Below are positions 35,438 to 43,514 of a stretch of 48,898 nt of DNA, piece after piece. Origin of the DNA: Candidatus Mailhella merdavium (GTDB lineage Bacteria > Desulfobacterota > Desulfovibrionia > Desulfovibrionales > Desulfovibrionaceae); NCBI GenBank assembly GCA_019119045.1, contig DWXS01000077.1, forward strand, positions 1-48,898, written 5' to 3'. Positions within the stretch are counted from its first letter, which is position 1. The number at the start of each line of letters is the position of its first letter. The translations under genes and the position numbers were made by a program. The notes under the pieces are model-generated. The model was given only the letters and a program-made list of their open reading frames with translations, was not told where the DNA came from and made no database searches.

Positions 35438-35470
35438 AAAAAAGCCCGGAGCGACACGTCATCCCGGGCA
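35438..35470 (-). terminator. terminator after the YdjM-like gene
   Basis: On the minus strand the arms TGCCCGGGA and TCCGGGCT enclose an 11-base loop and are followed by TTTTTTATT, just past the stop codon of the YdjM-like gene. Confidence 0.9.
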
Positions 35471-35492
35471 ATAAAAGCGGAGGAAAGGAGGT

Positions 35493-36011
35493 TCAACTGA
35501 CCAGATGACGCAGGCTGCGCAAAGCCCTGTCCAGAAGCGGGCGGATTTCATCCCCGGCAAACAGCCACATCACGCCGAGAGCCGCAGCCAGAAAAAGATA
35601 TTCTCTCAGACTTCCCGTACTGCACAGATTGAGGGAAAAACGGGGCGTACGCGAAAAAGGCATAAGAGGAACTCCAGAGGGAGTACACATATCCAGCAGA
35701 ACATGCGTTACGCCGCCGAGTCCAAGTCCGGCCAGCAGCAGAGGAAGTTCCGTCAAGTCGGGAACAAGACGGGCAAGTCCCGGTACGGCAAAGGCTGCGA
35801 TCCATATGGCAAGCCACCAGCCCAGCCAGTGTGTCGTGCGGCGATGAACCTTATAGAACGCCTTCTGCTTGTTCGGAAAAAGCCCCGCAATCTTCTGATC
35901 CAGAACGTCCGGAGCAATGCTTCCCAGCCAGGCAGCCCCCACAGCTAAAGGAGGAAGGCCGGCCAGCAGAGCGACACCGGCACCGATTACCTGGTGGGTG
36001 ACCCACTTCAT
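35493..36011 (-). CDS. YdjM-like membrane-bound metal-dependent hydrolase family protein
   Basis: A 172-aa membrane protein of the YdjM/DUF457 type. It begins MKWVTHQVIGAGVALLAG with the early conserved His, has PPLAVGAAWLGSIAPDVLDQK, then the HRRTTHWLGWW motif of conserved His residues, and later GGVTHVLLDMCTPSGVPLMPF with the H-x3-D pair. These His/Asp residues define the family, which is annotated as metal-dependent hydrolase although few members have a proven activity. Four hydrophobic helices are visible. Its ATG overlaps the stop of yccF (ATGA), so the two are translationally coupled. Confidence 0.88.
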   Translation of the reverse strand: MKWVTHQVIGAGVALLAGLPPLAVGAAWLGSIAPDVLDQKIAGLFPNKQKAFYKVHRRTTHWLGWWLAIWIAAFAVPGLARLVPDLTELPLLLAGLGLGGVTHVLLDMCTPSGVPLMPFSRTPRFSLNLCSTGSLREYLFLAAALGVMWLFAGDEIRPLLDRALRSLRHLVS

Positions 36012-36481
36012 CAGAACTTCCCTCCCTGTCCGCGCCGACGCCTGTCCTCCGCAAGCGCATGTTCCTGCCGCAGGGCTGCGGCAAGATCGGCAGAAACGAC
36101 GGAACGCCCTATGGGCCACAGGGCAAGACCGGCCAGCTTGACGTGCTGCCAGGCAAAGGGCAGGCCGATGATGGTCACGGCACAGAGGGCGGCGGAGGCC
36201 AGATGCCCCAGAGCAAGCCAGAATCCGGCAAAAATAAGCCAGATGATATTGCCGACAGTACCAAGAGTACCGGTGCCGATATCAGACTGTCCGGTCAGCA
36301 TGTCTCTGCGTACAACATCCTTGCCGAAAGGAAAAAAGGCAAAGGAACCCATCACAAAACAGGCCCTGCCCCACGGGATTCCTATAATGGAGATAAAAGC
36401 CAGCAGCCCGACCAGCCACCAGGCCAGCCCCATGACCAGCCCTCCCAGAAGAAACCACAGAATATTTCCAAGCAGGATCAT
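36011..36481 (-). CDS. yccF: YccF domain membrane protein
   Basis: A 156-aa inner-membrane protein with two tandem YccF units, each a hydrophobic pair plus the W/P-rich motif: ILWFLLGGLVMGLAWWLVG ... SIIGIPWGRACF, then NIIWLIFAGFWLALGHLAS ... TIIGLPFAWQHVKLAGLALW. The family is widespread and of unknown function. The start was placed at MILLGNILWF with GGGGA five bases upstream; the frame is open beyond it but is not YccF-like. The C-terminal tail is Arg-rich. It is the first gene of a two-gene operon with the YdjM-like protein and divergent to the glycosyltransferase at 36549. Confidence 0.9.
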   Translation of the reverse strand: MILLGNILWFLLGGLVMGLAWWLVGLLAFISIIGIPWGRACFVMGSFAFFPFGKDVVRRDMLTGQSDIGTGTLGTVGNIIWLIFAGFWLALGHLASAALCAVTIIGLPFAWQHVKLAGLALWPIGRSVVSADLAAALRQEHALAEDRRRRGQGGKF

Positions 36482-36548
36482 ACGCTTCCCCAGACGCTGT
36501 GCTGTGGATTGCCAAACGTTTTTCAGAAGTATAGAAGAAAACATTCCC

Positions 36549-37736
36549 ATGAACAAGCAACCTGAAAAGGCCCGCTCCGACACCATGCGCATACTTTTCT
36601 GTACCCACGATATGGATAGCGGCGGCTCCGGTCGGAGTCTGTCCATACTTATCCGGCAGCTTGCCCCACGCCATGACATCTCCGTCCTCAGTCTTATCCC
36701 TCCGAATCCCGCAAAAGGTATAGGGAAGCTTTATGAGGGGCTGGGCGTCCAAGTGTACGTTATTCCCTGGGGCTGGCTCCCCGTCAGTTATGTTGCGTGC
36801 CGTGTCGATGCGGCAACACAGAAAAGCCGCTGCGCCCAGCTGCGCCCTTATGTCCCCCAAATCAAAGAATTGGGAAAGAAGTTCGACGCGATCTGCTTCA
36901 ATGGTTACCCCTCGTCCAGCCTGGCTGCCCTTTTCCCTTCTGCCATCCCCAAATTTCTGATCGCCCGTGAAGTTGTCGACTCTTCGTCCCCTGAGCTTTC
37001 CACAGTCGCTGCCTTTTTGCGGAAACATATCCGCCATGCCTTTGCCATCGGCAGAGTGGAAGGAGAGCAGCTCGCAAAGTGGGAAATACCTCATACCATA
37101 GTATATAACTCCAGCCCCGCCACACCGCGTTTCAGGGAATTGCCTCCCTCTCCCCCGATCCTTTTCGGAGCGTTCGGGCAGCTCATTCCGGGGAAGGGCT
37201 TTGACGTTCTGGCACAGGCCTGCCTTCAGGCAGCCCCCGCACTGCGCAGCTCACAAAGTTCCGTACATATTTTCGGCGGAACGGGAAATCCCGCGCTTTC
37301 CCCCCTCGAAAACCCCATTCAGGACTTTATTGCCAGAAACAAGCTGCACGACGTTCTTTATATGGAAGGCTGGACAAACAGTGTGGAAGACTCCATGGCC
37401 GATATGCACTGCATCATCCGTCCCGATGAAACGGGGCATCCCTGGGGCAGAGACATCATTGAGGCCATGAGCATAGGAAGACCGGTTCTCGCCACGGGAA
37501 CAGAAGATCTGTTTATTCATGAAGCCGAAAACGGCTGGCTGGTTCCTCCGGGAAATGCGCAGGCTCTGGCAAAGGCAATAACGGCCCTCACACGCTCAGC
37601 CCCGCTGCTTGGAAGAATGGCAAAAAATGCCTTCGCCTTTGCGCAGGAACATTTTGATCCGGAATGTAACGCAAAGAAGATTGAAGCCGTCATAACGGCA
37701 GATACGGGGACAATTGCCGGCCCCTGTGCGGAATGA
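36549..37736 (+). CDS. glycosyltransferase (GT-B, GT4-like)
   Basis: A 395-aa retaining glycosyltransferase with two Rossmann domains. The N-terminal part begins RILFCTHDMDSGGSGRSLSILIRQL, the usual acceptor-side glycine loop. The C-terminal domain has FGAFGQLIPGKGFDVLAQA, VHIFGGTGN, VLYMEGWTNSVEDSMADMHCIIRPDETGHPWGRDIIEAMSIGRPVLATG with the E-x7-E-type nucleotide-sugar site, then GWLVPPGNAQALAKAI. It should transfer a sugar from a nucleotide or lipid-linked donor at the cytoplasmic face during O-antigen or capsule assembly. It is the first gene of the plus-strand half of the polysaccharide locus. An ATG 12 codons later is possible but lacks a ribosome site. Confidence 0.92.
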   Translation: MNKQPEKARSDTMRILFCTHDMDSGGSGRSLSILIRQLAPRHDISVLSLIPPNPAKGIGKLYEGLGVQVYVIPWGWLPVSYVACRVDAATQKSRCAQLRPYVPQIKELGKKFDAICFNGYPSSSLAALFPSAIPKFLIAREVVDSSSPELSTVAAFLRKHIRHAFAIGRVEGEQLAKWEIPHTIVYNSSPATPRFRELPPSPPILFGAFGQLIPGKGFDVLAQACLQAAPALRSSQSSVHIFGGTGNPALSPLENPIQDFIARNKLHDVLYMEGWTNSVEDSMADMHCIIRPDETGHPWGRDIIEAMSIGRPVLATGTEDLFIHEAENGWLVPPGNAQALAKAITALTRSAPLLGRMAKNAFAFAQEHFDPECNAKKIEAVITADTGTIAGPCAE

Positions 37737-37859
37737 CAGCCAGAATCGTTTCAATATATCTTATTGATATATCTTATATTTTTACAAAAACTTTCAATGG
37801 TCACGGATAGATGGACATTCTCTCAATCCGGCGTAACGGACGTCGATACCATATAGAAT

Positions 37860-38576
37860 ATGATGAACGAACACCTTCTTTCTTCCGATCGGAAACCACT
37901 ACACACAACGAAACCCGTCGTCATTCTGGGCGGAGGCGGCGACGGCCGTGTAGTTCTGGAAATAATACGTCGTATGATCCGCGCCGGTTCCGATCTGTAT
38001 CCTGCCGGCTTTCTTGACGACGGACAGAAAACGGGCGTCGATATCGACGGCGTTTCCGTTCTGGGCTGTCTGGAAGCATGGAGGGAAATGCCGGGCAACT
38101 GTCTGTTCATTCCCGCGCTTCATCGGATTAAGGACATGCCCGCACGAATGGTCCGCATACGCTCTCTGGGCATACCGGAGTCGCGCTGGTTCAACGCTGT
38201 TGACCCCAGTGCAGCTCTGGCACAGGATACAAAGTTGGGTACGGGATGCTGCATTGGTCAGCATGTCGTTGTTCAGCCGGGGTGTCGTCTCGGTTCATTT
38301 GTATCCATCCGCGCAGGTGCCAGCATAGGACATGACTGCAAAGTCGAAGATTTCTGCTATCTTGGGCCGAACAGTACGCTCTGCGGCGGAGCCGTCATGA
38401 ACACGGCTGCGCATCTGGCTCCCGGAGCGGTGCTTTCCAACGGCATGATGCTTGGTTCCTTTGCCGTTCTCGGAGCGGCCTCTGCTGGCCTGCGGGATAT
38501 TCCGGACGGAGCCATTGCACAGGGCAATCCTGCCCGCATTGTGGATCATCAACCGGTCAACGGCGTGAACGCATGA
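37860..38576 (+). CDS. NeuD/PglD-type sugar acyltransferase
   Basis: A 238-aa protein with an N-terminal Rossmann-like domain (KPVVILGGGGDGRVVLEIIRRM, YPAGFLDDG) and a C-terminal left-handed beta helix of hexapeptide repeats (KLGTGCCIGQHVVVQPGCRL, ASIGHDCKVEDFCYLGPNST). The HD pair in SIGHDCKVEDF contains the catalytic His of PglD/NeuD enzymes, which acetylate a 4-amino sugar or sialic acid. It starts a run of genes with overlapping stops and starts (next gene ATGA overlap). Beside KAS III and ACP genes, its donor may be an acyl-ACP rather than acetyl-CoA; that is inference. The 123-base gap before it is AT-rich and carries the repeated motif ATATATCTTAT, and no clear ribosome site was found. 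Confidence 0.88.
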   Translation: MMNEHLLSSDRKPLHTTKPVVILGGGGDGRVVLEIIRRMIRAGSDLYPAGFLDDGQKTGVDIDGVSVLGCLEAWREMPGNCLFIPALHRIKDMPARMVRIRSLGIPESRWFNAVDPSAALAQDTKLGTGCCIGQHVVVQPGCRLGSFVSIRAGASIGHDCKVEDFCYLGPNSTLCGGAVMNTAAHLAPGAVLSNGMMLGSFAVLGAASAGLRDIPDGAIAQGNPARIVDHQPVNGVNA

Positions 38577-39172
38577 CAAAATCAACGGAAATCATTCTGC
38601 CTTTTCTGGGAAAGCGCAACTATATTCAAGGTGCATCCATCCTGGAAAAACTGCTCCATGAGGAGCCGCCTGCCGAACGCTTCAGCCTGAAAATACTCCG
38701 ACCGATGCTGTCCAACCGGATTGTCATAAGCCAGCTGGAAAAGGCCCCCTCTCCTGATGCAATATGGAGCAGGGACGGCGAAGAATTCGCTCTGTGCGCC
38801 CATCCCTCTTCTCCGCTGCGCGAACCATATAATGAAGATGCTCTCGCCAGTCTGATTGACTTTTCGGAAAACGGAGCCTCATGGGATGCCGATACGACGG
38901 AGCACTACATACGTATGGCTGTTCTGGCCCTGAAGCGTCTGCTGCTCCGTCGCTTTCCCGTCTGCGGGCCGGGCCAGTGGCTGTTCATTCGCTGGGACGG
39001 CACCATGCCCCTGCCCGCAAAGGGGAACGTCCAGCTCAGGCTGATTTCCGCATTGAAGGAAAAGGCGGCCATGGCGAGGATCAGTAGTGGACAAGCTCCG
39101 CCTGCAACGCTCTGCTTCGCATGGAGCGATATTTCTTCCCCGCAAAATGATACACCCGGAGCATCTTCATGA
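38573..39172 (+). CDS. unknown protein in the KAS III-ACP cassette (199 aa)
   Basis: I do not recognise this 199-aa protein. It is soluble, begins MTKSTEIILPFLGKRNYIQG, has LVxRI-like strands (SNRIVISQLEK), a helix of Leu/Arg (MAVLALKRLLLRRF), and a later QWLFIRWDGTMPLP block. There is no signal peptide or membrane segment. Its start overlaps the acyltransferase stop and its stop overlaps the KAS III start (ATGA both times), so it is certainly translated with them. Position suggests that it processes the acyl chain built on the ACP (for example a hot-dog dehydratase or thioesterase role) or loads a substrate, but no catalytic motif was identified. Confidence 0.8.
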   Translation: MTKSTEIILPFLGKRNYIQGASILEKLLHEEPPAERFSLKILRPMLSNRIVISQLEKAPSPDAIWSRDGEEFALCAHPSSPLREPYNEDALASLIDFSENGASWDADTTEHYIRMAVLALKRLLLRRFPVCGPGQWLFIRWDGTMPLPAKGNVQLRLISALKEKAAMARISSGQAPPATLCFAWSDISSPQNDTPGASS

Positions 39173-40125
39173 TTGTCATCCGAGCCATTGCCTCCGCCCT
39201 GCCGAAACATCGTATCGACAATGATACCATCGCATCCTGGTGCGGAAGCGACGCCGCCTTTCTGAAGGAAAAAGTCGGGCTGGAAGAACGCCGCTTTCTT
39301 GACAGCGATCAGAGCTGCCTCGATCTGGCGGCTGAAGCCTGCAATGCGCTCTTTGCCCAGAATCCGGAACTTTCTCCGGCGACTGTTCAGCTCTGTCTGC
39401 TGGTAGGGCAGGTTCACGATCAGATCATACCTCACTCCTCCGCGCTGCTCCAGCACAGGCTCGGCCTGCCGGAAAGCTGCGCCTGCGCCGATATCGGTCT
39501 GGCCTGTTCCGGCTATGTCTATGGACTCAGCATGGCCAGAGGCATGATGGAAACCGAGGGACTGGACAACGCGCTGCTGGTAACCTGCGATCCCTACTCG
39601 CGCATTATGGGAACGACAAACCGCAATACCGTTCCGCTGTTCGGCGACGCCGCCACGGCCACATGGCTTTCACGCGGCGGAAGCGGACTTGCCGTCGGCC
39701 TTTGCGATATGGGCACGGACGGATCGCGCGCGTCCCATCTGTGGCTGGCGGCTCCCGAGGCCTCCGGCCCGCTGCCCGAACTCTCCATGAACGGGCGGGG
39801 AATTTTCCAGTTCGCCATGACCCGCGTTCCCGTAACCATACGGCGTTGCCTTGAAAGAAACGGACTGACGGACAGCGATCTTGCCTGCTATCTTTTTCAT
39901 CAGGCCAACGCTTTCATTCTTGAACAGTTGCGCAAACACCTGAACCTTTCCCCGGAACGATGCCCTGTTCTCATGGGACATACGGGAAATACGGTTTCCT
40001 CTTCCCTGCCCCTTGCCCTGAATCAGATCCTGCCCGATGCCCCTGCGGCCTGCCGTATTCTGCTGTGCGGTTTCGGCGGGGGGCTTTCCTGGGCAAGCAC
40101 TATCCTGACCAGAAACAACGACTAA
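39169..40125 (+). CDS. beta-ketoacyl-ACP synthase III family protein
   Basis: A 318-aa thiolase-fold enzyme related to FabH. The complete catalytic triad is present: Cys113 in LACSGYVYGL, His244 in LFHQAN and Asn274 in HTGNTVSSS. The C-terminal GFGGGLSWAS loop is typical of KAS III. FabH condenses an acyl-CoA with malonyl-ACP; related enzymes also transfer acyl groups onto alcohols or amines. It is not next to fatty-acid genes but to an ACP and sugar-modifying enzymes, so it most likely starts a short acyl group on the dedicated ACP for a glycan. ATGA overlap with the previous gene; the ACP gene starts 17 bases later. Confidence 0.92.
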   Translation: MIVIRAIASALPKHRIDNDTIASWCGSDAAFLKEKVGLEERRFLDSDQSCLDLAAEACNALFAQNPELSPATVQLCLLVGQVHDQIIPHSSALLQHRLGLPESCACADIGLACSGYVYGLSMARGMMETEGLDNALLVTCDPYSRIMGTTNRNTVPLFGDAATATWLSRGGSGLAVGLCDMGTDGSRASHLWLAAPEASGPLPELSMNGRGIFQFAMTRVPVTIRRCLERNGLTDSDLACYLFHQANAFILEQLRKHLNLSPERCPVLMGHTGNTVSSSLPLALNQILPDAPAACRILLCGFGGGLSWASTILTRNND

Positions 40126-40142
40126 CAATAATCGAGGCGCAC

Positions 40143-40385
40143 ATGACTCAGGAAGACGGCCTGAAGGCTCTGAACCGGATAATTTTCAATGTTACGGGCA
40201 AAACAGTGTCTCTTACGCCGGAAATGGATCTGAAACAGTCGGAAATACTGGACTCCGTGGACGCGCTTGTCTTCTTCATGGAACTTGAAAACACTCTGGG
40301 AGTCAGCATTCCGGAGCAGGCCGATCTGAAGGCCGAGGGCTATTATTCAGTAAAGAAACTTCTTTCATTGATTGACCGGAACTGA
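40143..40385 (+). CDS. dedicated acyl carrier protein
   Basis: An 80-aa acidic acyl carrier protein. The phosphopantetheine site is Ser in EILDSVDALVFFMELEN, the usual DS-(L/V)-D context. The four-helix pattern, ending in YYSVKKLLSLID, is complete. It is a specialised ACP, judged by its place between KAS III (17 bases upstream) and a NodB-like deacetylase (2 bases downstream). It would carry the acyl intermediate of the cassette as a thioester in the cytoplasm and needs a phosphopantetheinyl transferase encoded elsewhere. Confidence 0.93.
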   Translation: MTQEDGLKALNRIIFNVTGKTVSLTPEMDLKQSEILDSVDALVFFMELENTLGVSIPEQADLKAEGYYSVKKLLSLIDRN

Positions 40386-40387
40386 CC

Positions 40388-41074
40388 ATGTGTCAAACGA
40401 CCTTTGTCATCACGCTGGATACGGACTGGGTCCCCCAATATGTGCTTGACGTTGCCCTCGAGCAGTTAAGGGAATACAAGCTGCCGGCCACGGTATTCTG
40501 TACCTCGCCCTATGTCTTTGCCGACGACAACATCGAGCCGGCCCTGCATCCCAATTTCTTTCCCGGCTCTTCACACGGCACAACAGAAACAGAATGTCTG
40601 GGTACGGTCCGTGCCATGTATCCCCTCGCCCGGGGAAGCAGAAGCCATGCCTATTACTGGCACAGCAGAATGTACGCCCTTCTCACGGAACTTGGGCTGA
40701 ACTACGATTCATCCATGCTCCTCCCCTTCCAGTCCCACATCATCCCGAACAGACTGTTCGGACTGACCCGTTTTCCCGTCTGGTGCAGCGACAACATACT
40801 CATGAGCATGAACACGGATCTGTCCGTATTTGATCCGCCGCACATGGACAGCCCCGGCCTGAAAGTTCTGCTCGTCCACCCCATACATATTTATATGAAC
40901 AGCCGCGATCCTGCGGAAACCAGACAAAAACTTGAAGGCATCCATCTGCCTGACGCCCCGGAAAACGCGCTGAAAAAACTGCGTCGGGCCGGAAGCGGCA
41001 TAGCCACACTTTTTGCCGACATGCTGAAAAAACTGGCAGCGCGGGATACCGCCGCCCTTCGGGATCTGATATGA
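40388..41074 (+). CDS. polysaccharide deacetylase-like protein (WbmS/NodB type)
   Basis: A 228-aa protein with the NodB-fold start FVITLDTDWVPQYVLDVAL: the TLDTDW motif supplies the Asp pair (catalytic base and metal ligand). The second conserved region contains HPNFFPGSSHG in place of the usual H-x3-5-H metal site, and a later LLVHPIHIYMN carries the C-terminal catalytic His. It resembles the WbmS group of deacetylase-like proteins seen in O-antigen loci. It could remove an acetyl group from an amino sugar, freeing an amine for the acyl chain carried by the neighbouring ACP. It starts 2 bases after the ACP stop and overlaps the next gene by 4 bases. Confidence 0.85.
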   Translation: MCQTTFVITLDTDWVPQYVLDVALEQLREYKLPATVFCTSPYVFADDNIEPALHPNFFPGSSHGTTETECLGTVRAMYPLARGSRSHAYYWHSRMYALLTELGLNYDSSMLLPFQSHIIPNRLFGLTRFPVWCSDNILMSMNTDLSVFDPPHMDSPGLKVLLVHPIHIYMNSRDPAETRQKLEGIHLPDAPENALKKLRRAGSGIATLFADMLKKLAARDTAALRDLI

Positions 41075-42201
41075 ACAACCCTCTTGCTCCGGCAGAGCTT
41101 GAAGCCGCACGCGCACTCCGTATCGCGCGACAGAATATCCGGACTCAGAAACTGGATCTGAACAATCTTACCATATACACGGAAGCCGCAACCGGAACCT
41201 ACGCCTATACCGCCTGTATTGCCGCTCTGGCCGGAGCAAGGGTTTACGCGCTCGCCGGAGATAACAAATGGGCGACGGCGGATCAGTCCTGCCGGGCAGT
41301 GGAAGCAGTGGCTCGCGCCTGGAATGTGGAAAAAGCGATCACGCTGCTGACGCAAAAACGGGAAGCGGAGCTTTCCCGTGCGGATATCATCACCAACTCG
41401 GGGAATGTCCGCCCTGTTGACGCACCGATGATCCGTTGCCTCAAGCCAGGTGCTGTGGTCTGCCTGATGTGGGAAACCTTTGAATGGCGTCCGGAGGAAG
41501 TCGATCTTCAAGCATGCAGGGCGTCGGATATTCTTGTCATGGGCACTGATGAGGCAAAGCTTGACTTTTTTCCCTTTGCCGCCGAATCCACCATCAAAAT
41601 GATGCACGAGTGCGGTCTGGCCGTACATCATTCTGTTGTACTCGGTCTGGGCAGCGGCCCCATTATGCGGGCAACGCTGCGGGGATTGAAGAAAAACGGA
41701 GCGGAAGTCGCACTTTGCGGGCATATCCCTGAAGAGGGTGATACCTGGATTTCCCCTGACTCCACGGCTGCCCTGCACGACATGATTGCCCGTTGCGACG
41801 TTATCCTCTGCGACGAGAGGGAAAGCAGAAGGCCGCTTATTGCAGAGGAAGGTCTTGTCTCTGCCGCCGATATCGCCAGACTGAACCCTTCCTGCGTGAT
41901 TATCAACAGACACGGCGTCGTGGATACGGATGGAATCACCTCCTGCGGCCTGATGTGCCGCCCCTCCGCCCGGACGGCCTCATGGCAAACGCCGCACTAT
42001 ACAACGGCAATTCTGGGAATACGCCCCGTCATCGAACTGATGACCGCCGGGCTGCGCGTGGGAGAAGTCATGGCCAGATGCCGCCTCCGGGGCATGGACG
42101 TTGTATCGACGGCATACCATGCGCTCCGGCATTCCGCAGCGCAGGACTTTCCCCCGCCTTTCAACCTGCTTTCTGAAAGCGCGCAGAAGCAGCACGCATG
42201 A
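41071..42201 (+). CDS. unknown Rossmann-type protein, dehydrogenase-like
   Basis: A 376-aa soluble protein with two Rossmann-like nucleotide-binding halves. The first holds LTIYTEAATGTYAYTACIAA LAGARVYALAGDN-type strand-loop-helix; the second holds HHSVVLGLGSGPIMRATLRG followed by AEVALCG. Between them is ADIITNSGNVRPVD, and later CDVILCDERESRRPLI. The arrangement recalls D-2-hydroxyacid dehydrogenase or adenosylhomocysteinase-like folds, but no catalytic Arg/Glu/His set was recognised. It is the last gene of the plus-strand operon, coupled to the deacetylase-like gene by ATGA. It may reduce the keto group made by KAS III or act on a sugar; both are guesses. Confidence 0.78.
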   Translation: MNNPLAPAELEAARALRIARQNIRTQKLDLNNLTIYTEAATGTYAYTACIAALAGARVYALAGDNKWATADQSCRAVEAVARAWNVEKAITLLTQKREAELSRADIITNSGNVRPVDAPMIRCLKPGAVVCLMWETFEWRPEEVDLQACRASDILVMGTDEAKLDFFPFAAESTIKMMHECGLAVHHSVVLGLGSGPIMRATLRGLKKNGAEVALCGHIPEEGDTWISPDSTAALHDMIARCDVILCDERESRRPLIAEEGLVSAADIARLNPSCVIINRHGVVDTDGITSCGLMCRPSARTASWQTPHYTTAILGIRPVIELMTAGLRVGEVMARCRLRGMDVVSTAYHALRHSAAQDFPPPFNLLSESAQKQHA

Positions 42202-42213
42202 TGCTTTCCTACA

Positions 42214-42252
42214 GAGAGGAGGATTCCGGAGACTCTCCAGAATCATCCTCTC
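42214..42252. terminator. inverted repeat between convergent polysaccharide operons
   Basis: A long imperfect stem, GAGAGGAGGATTC / GAATCATCCTCTC, with inner GGAGA/TCTCC arms lies in the 116-base gap between the converging operons. There is no T-tract on either side, so it is a possible rather than certain bidirectional terminator. Confidence 0.5.
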
Positions 42253-42317
42253 CAGCCTCCGATACAGATGTCAGATGCGGAAAGCCTGCTTAATGCTGCT
42301 CCCCGGCACAATCAAGA

Positions 42318-43475
42318 TCAAATCCTGTAACAGGATTGCATGAGAGCTTCCTTCAAGCCGAAAAAGATCTCTTCCCTGCTCTGCCGGGAGAGGCAACCTC
42401 TGCACGCATCCAGCAGACCTGTCATCTGCAATGCTCGTATTTTTTGCATTCTTTCCGAATTCCAGGCTTCAACGGCACTCATTTCACTGACATGCCCCAG
42501 CACCATCTCGTCATAGGGGCTTTCGCCTTCCTGACAGATGGAACGCACCCTGCCCATGCTGCAACAGGGCACATAATATCCGTTCACATCGATTGCCGCT
42601 GAAATGAATGGAGAAACACAGGGATACAGAGCGGGAATCTGCTCTTCAAAGGGGTTGTTCCCCAGCGATTCAAGTAAACGCTCACGGGCTTCAACGGTAT
42701 TGCCGGGAATGCTGATTTCTCGCATCCAGACATTATTGGCGTACTGTTTCCAATGCCTGACAGATTCTTCCAAAACATTTTCCAGCTTCGGATGATGCAA
42801 AAGCTGCACAATGACCTTGGGATACATGGACTTCCTTTCCAATTTCATCGTATGCAGCAGTTTGATATTCTCTGTCACGCGAACAAAAAAGTCTTTTCCG
42901 GTAAACCATTCATAACTTTCCCGATCGGGCATATTCAATGAAATAATTATATATTTCATCTGAATATCAACAATCCTTTCAATACGCCTCCGATTCAACA
43001 GTACGCCGTTGGTATTGAATCCTATCTCTGCCACAGGGCGCTGTGTAACGGCATATTCAATCATCGGCAAAAGATTGTGCAGCAGCAGAGGTTCCGTATA
43101 CGGAGTCATACTGACTTTTATCGGAATATTTTGGGGAACTGCATCAATGGCTTTGCGGAAAATAGCAGGATCCATCATTCTGAACGGCACATCCTCGAAG
43201 GTCTGCTGACAGAATCTGCACGCGATATTGCAGTTGGAAACACCTGTAACTATGTTGATTTCCTTGGGAAATCCAGAAAACTGCGGAACAGCGAGGCGTC
43301 TGCCCTCCCGGATTTCCTGCATTGACAGGGGATATGGAGGAAGACGGAAAGAGCAAGACATGAAGAACTTGCCCAGCCGTGCCGCCTCAAGTTTCAGAAA
43401 GCGTGCTTCCCTGGGAGCGTCTCTGTACACAGCCAGGCCTATGTACAGAGACGTCACTTCCGGCTCCCTCAGCAT
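42318..43475 (-). CDS. radical SAM protein with SPASM-like C-terminus
   Basis: A 385-aa radical SAM enzyme. The cluster motif is C82-x3-C86-x2-C89 in SNCNIACRFCQQTFED, followed by the GFNTNGVLL strand motif of the partial TIM barrel. The C-terminal third has YPCVSPFISAAIDVNGYYVPCCSMG and later DACRGCL, cysteines that fit a SPASM-type auxiliary [4Fe-4S] site. Such proteins in glycan loci carry out radical changes of sugars, amino sugars or peptides; no substrate can be assigned. It is the last gene of the minus-strand half of the locus, 39 bases after an unknown gene. The early part (SLYIGLAVYRDAPREARFLK) is not a recognised domain. Confidence 0.9.
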   Translation of the reverse strand: MLREPEVTSLYIGLAVYRDAPREARFLKLEAARLGKFFMSCSFRLPPYPLSMQEIREGRRLAVPQFSGFPKEINIVTGVSNCNIACRFCQQTFEDVPFRMMDPAIFRKAIDAVPQNIPIKVSMTPYTEPLLLHNLLPMIEYAVTQRPVAEIGFNTNGVLLNRRRIERIVDIQMKYIIISLNMPDRESYEWFTGKDFFVRVTENIKLLHTMKLERKSMYPKVIVQLLHHPKLENVLEESVRHWKQYANNVWMREISIPGNTVEARERLLESLGNNPFEEQIPALYPCVSPFISAAIDVNGYYVPCCSMGRVRSICQEGESPYDEMVLGHVSEMSAVEAWNSERMQKIRALQMTGLLDACRGCLSRQSREEIFFGLKEALMQSCYRI

Positions 43476-43514
43476 GAACAGTGCCAGACTGAAGCCTTCG
43501 GAAGACTGAAGGAA

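Noticed and set aside
35994..36548. An N-terminal extension of the glycosyltransferase frame to 35994
   Set aside because: This part overlaps yccF on the other strand, is rich in Ser/Pro/Arg without domain character, and the GT fold starts near 36585.
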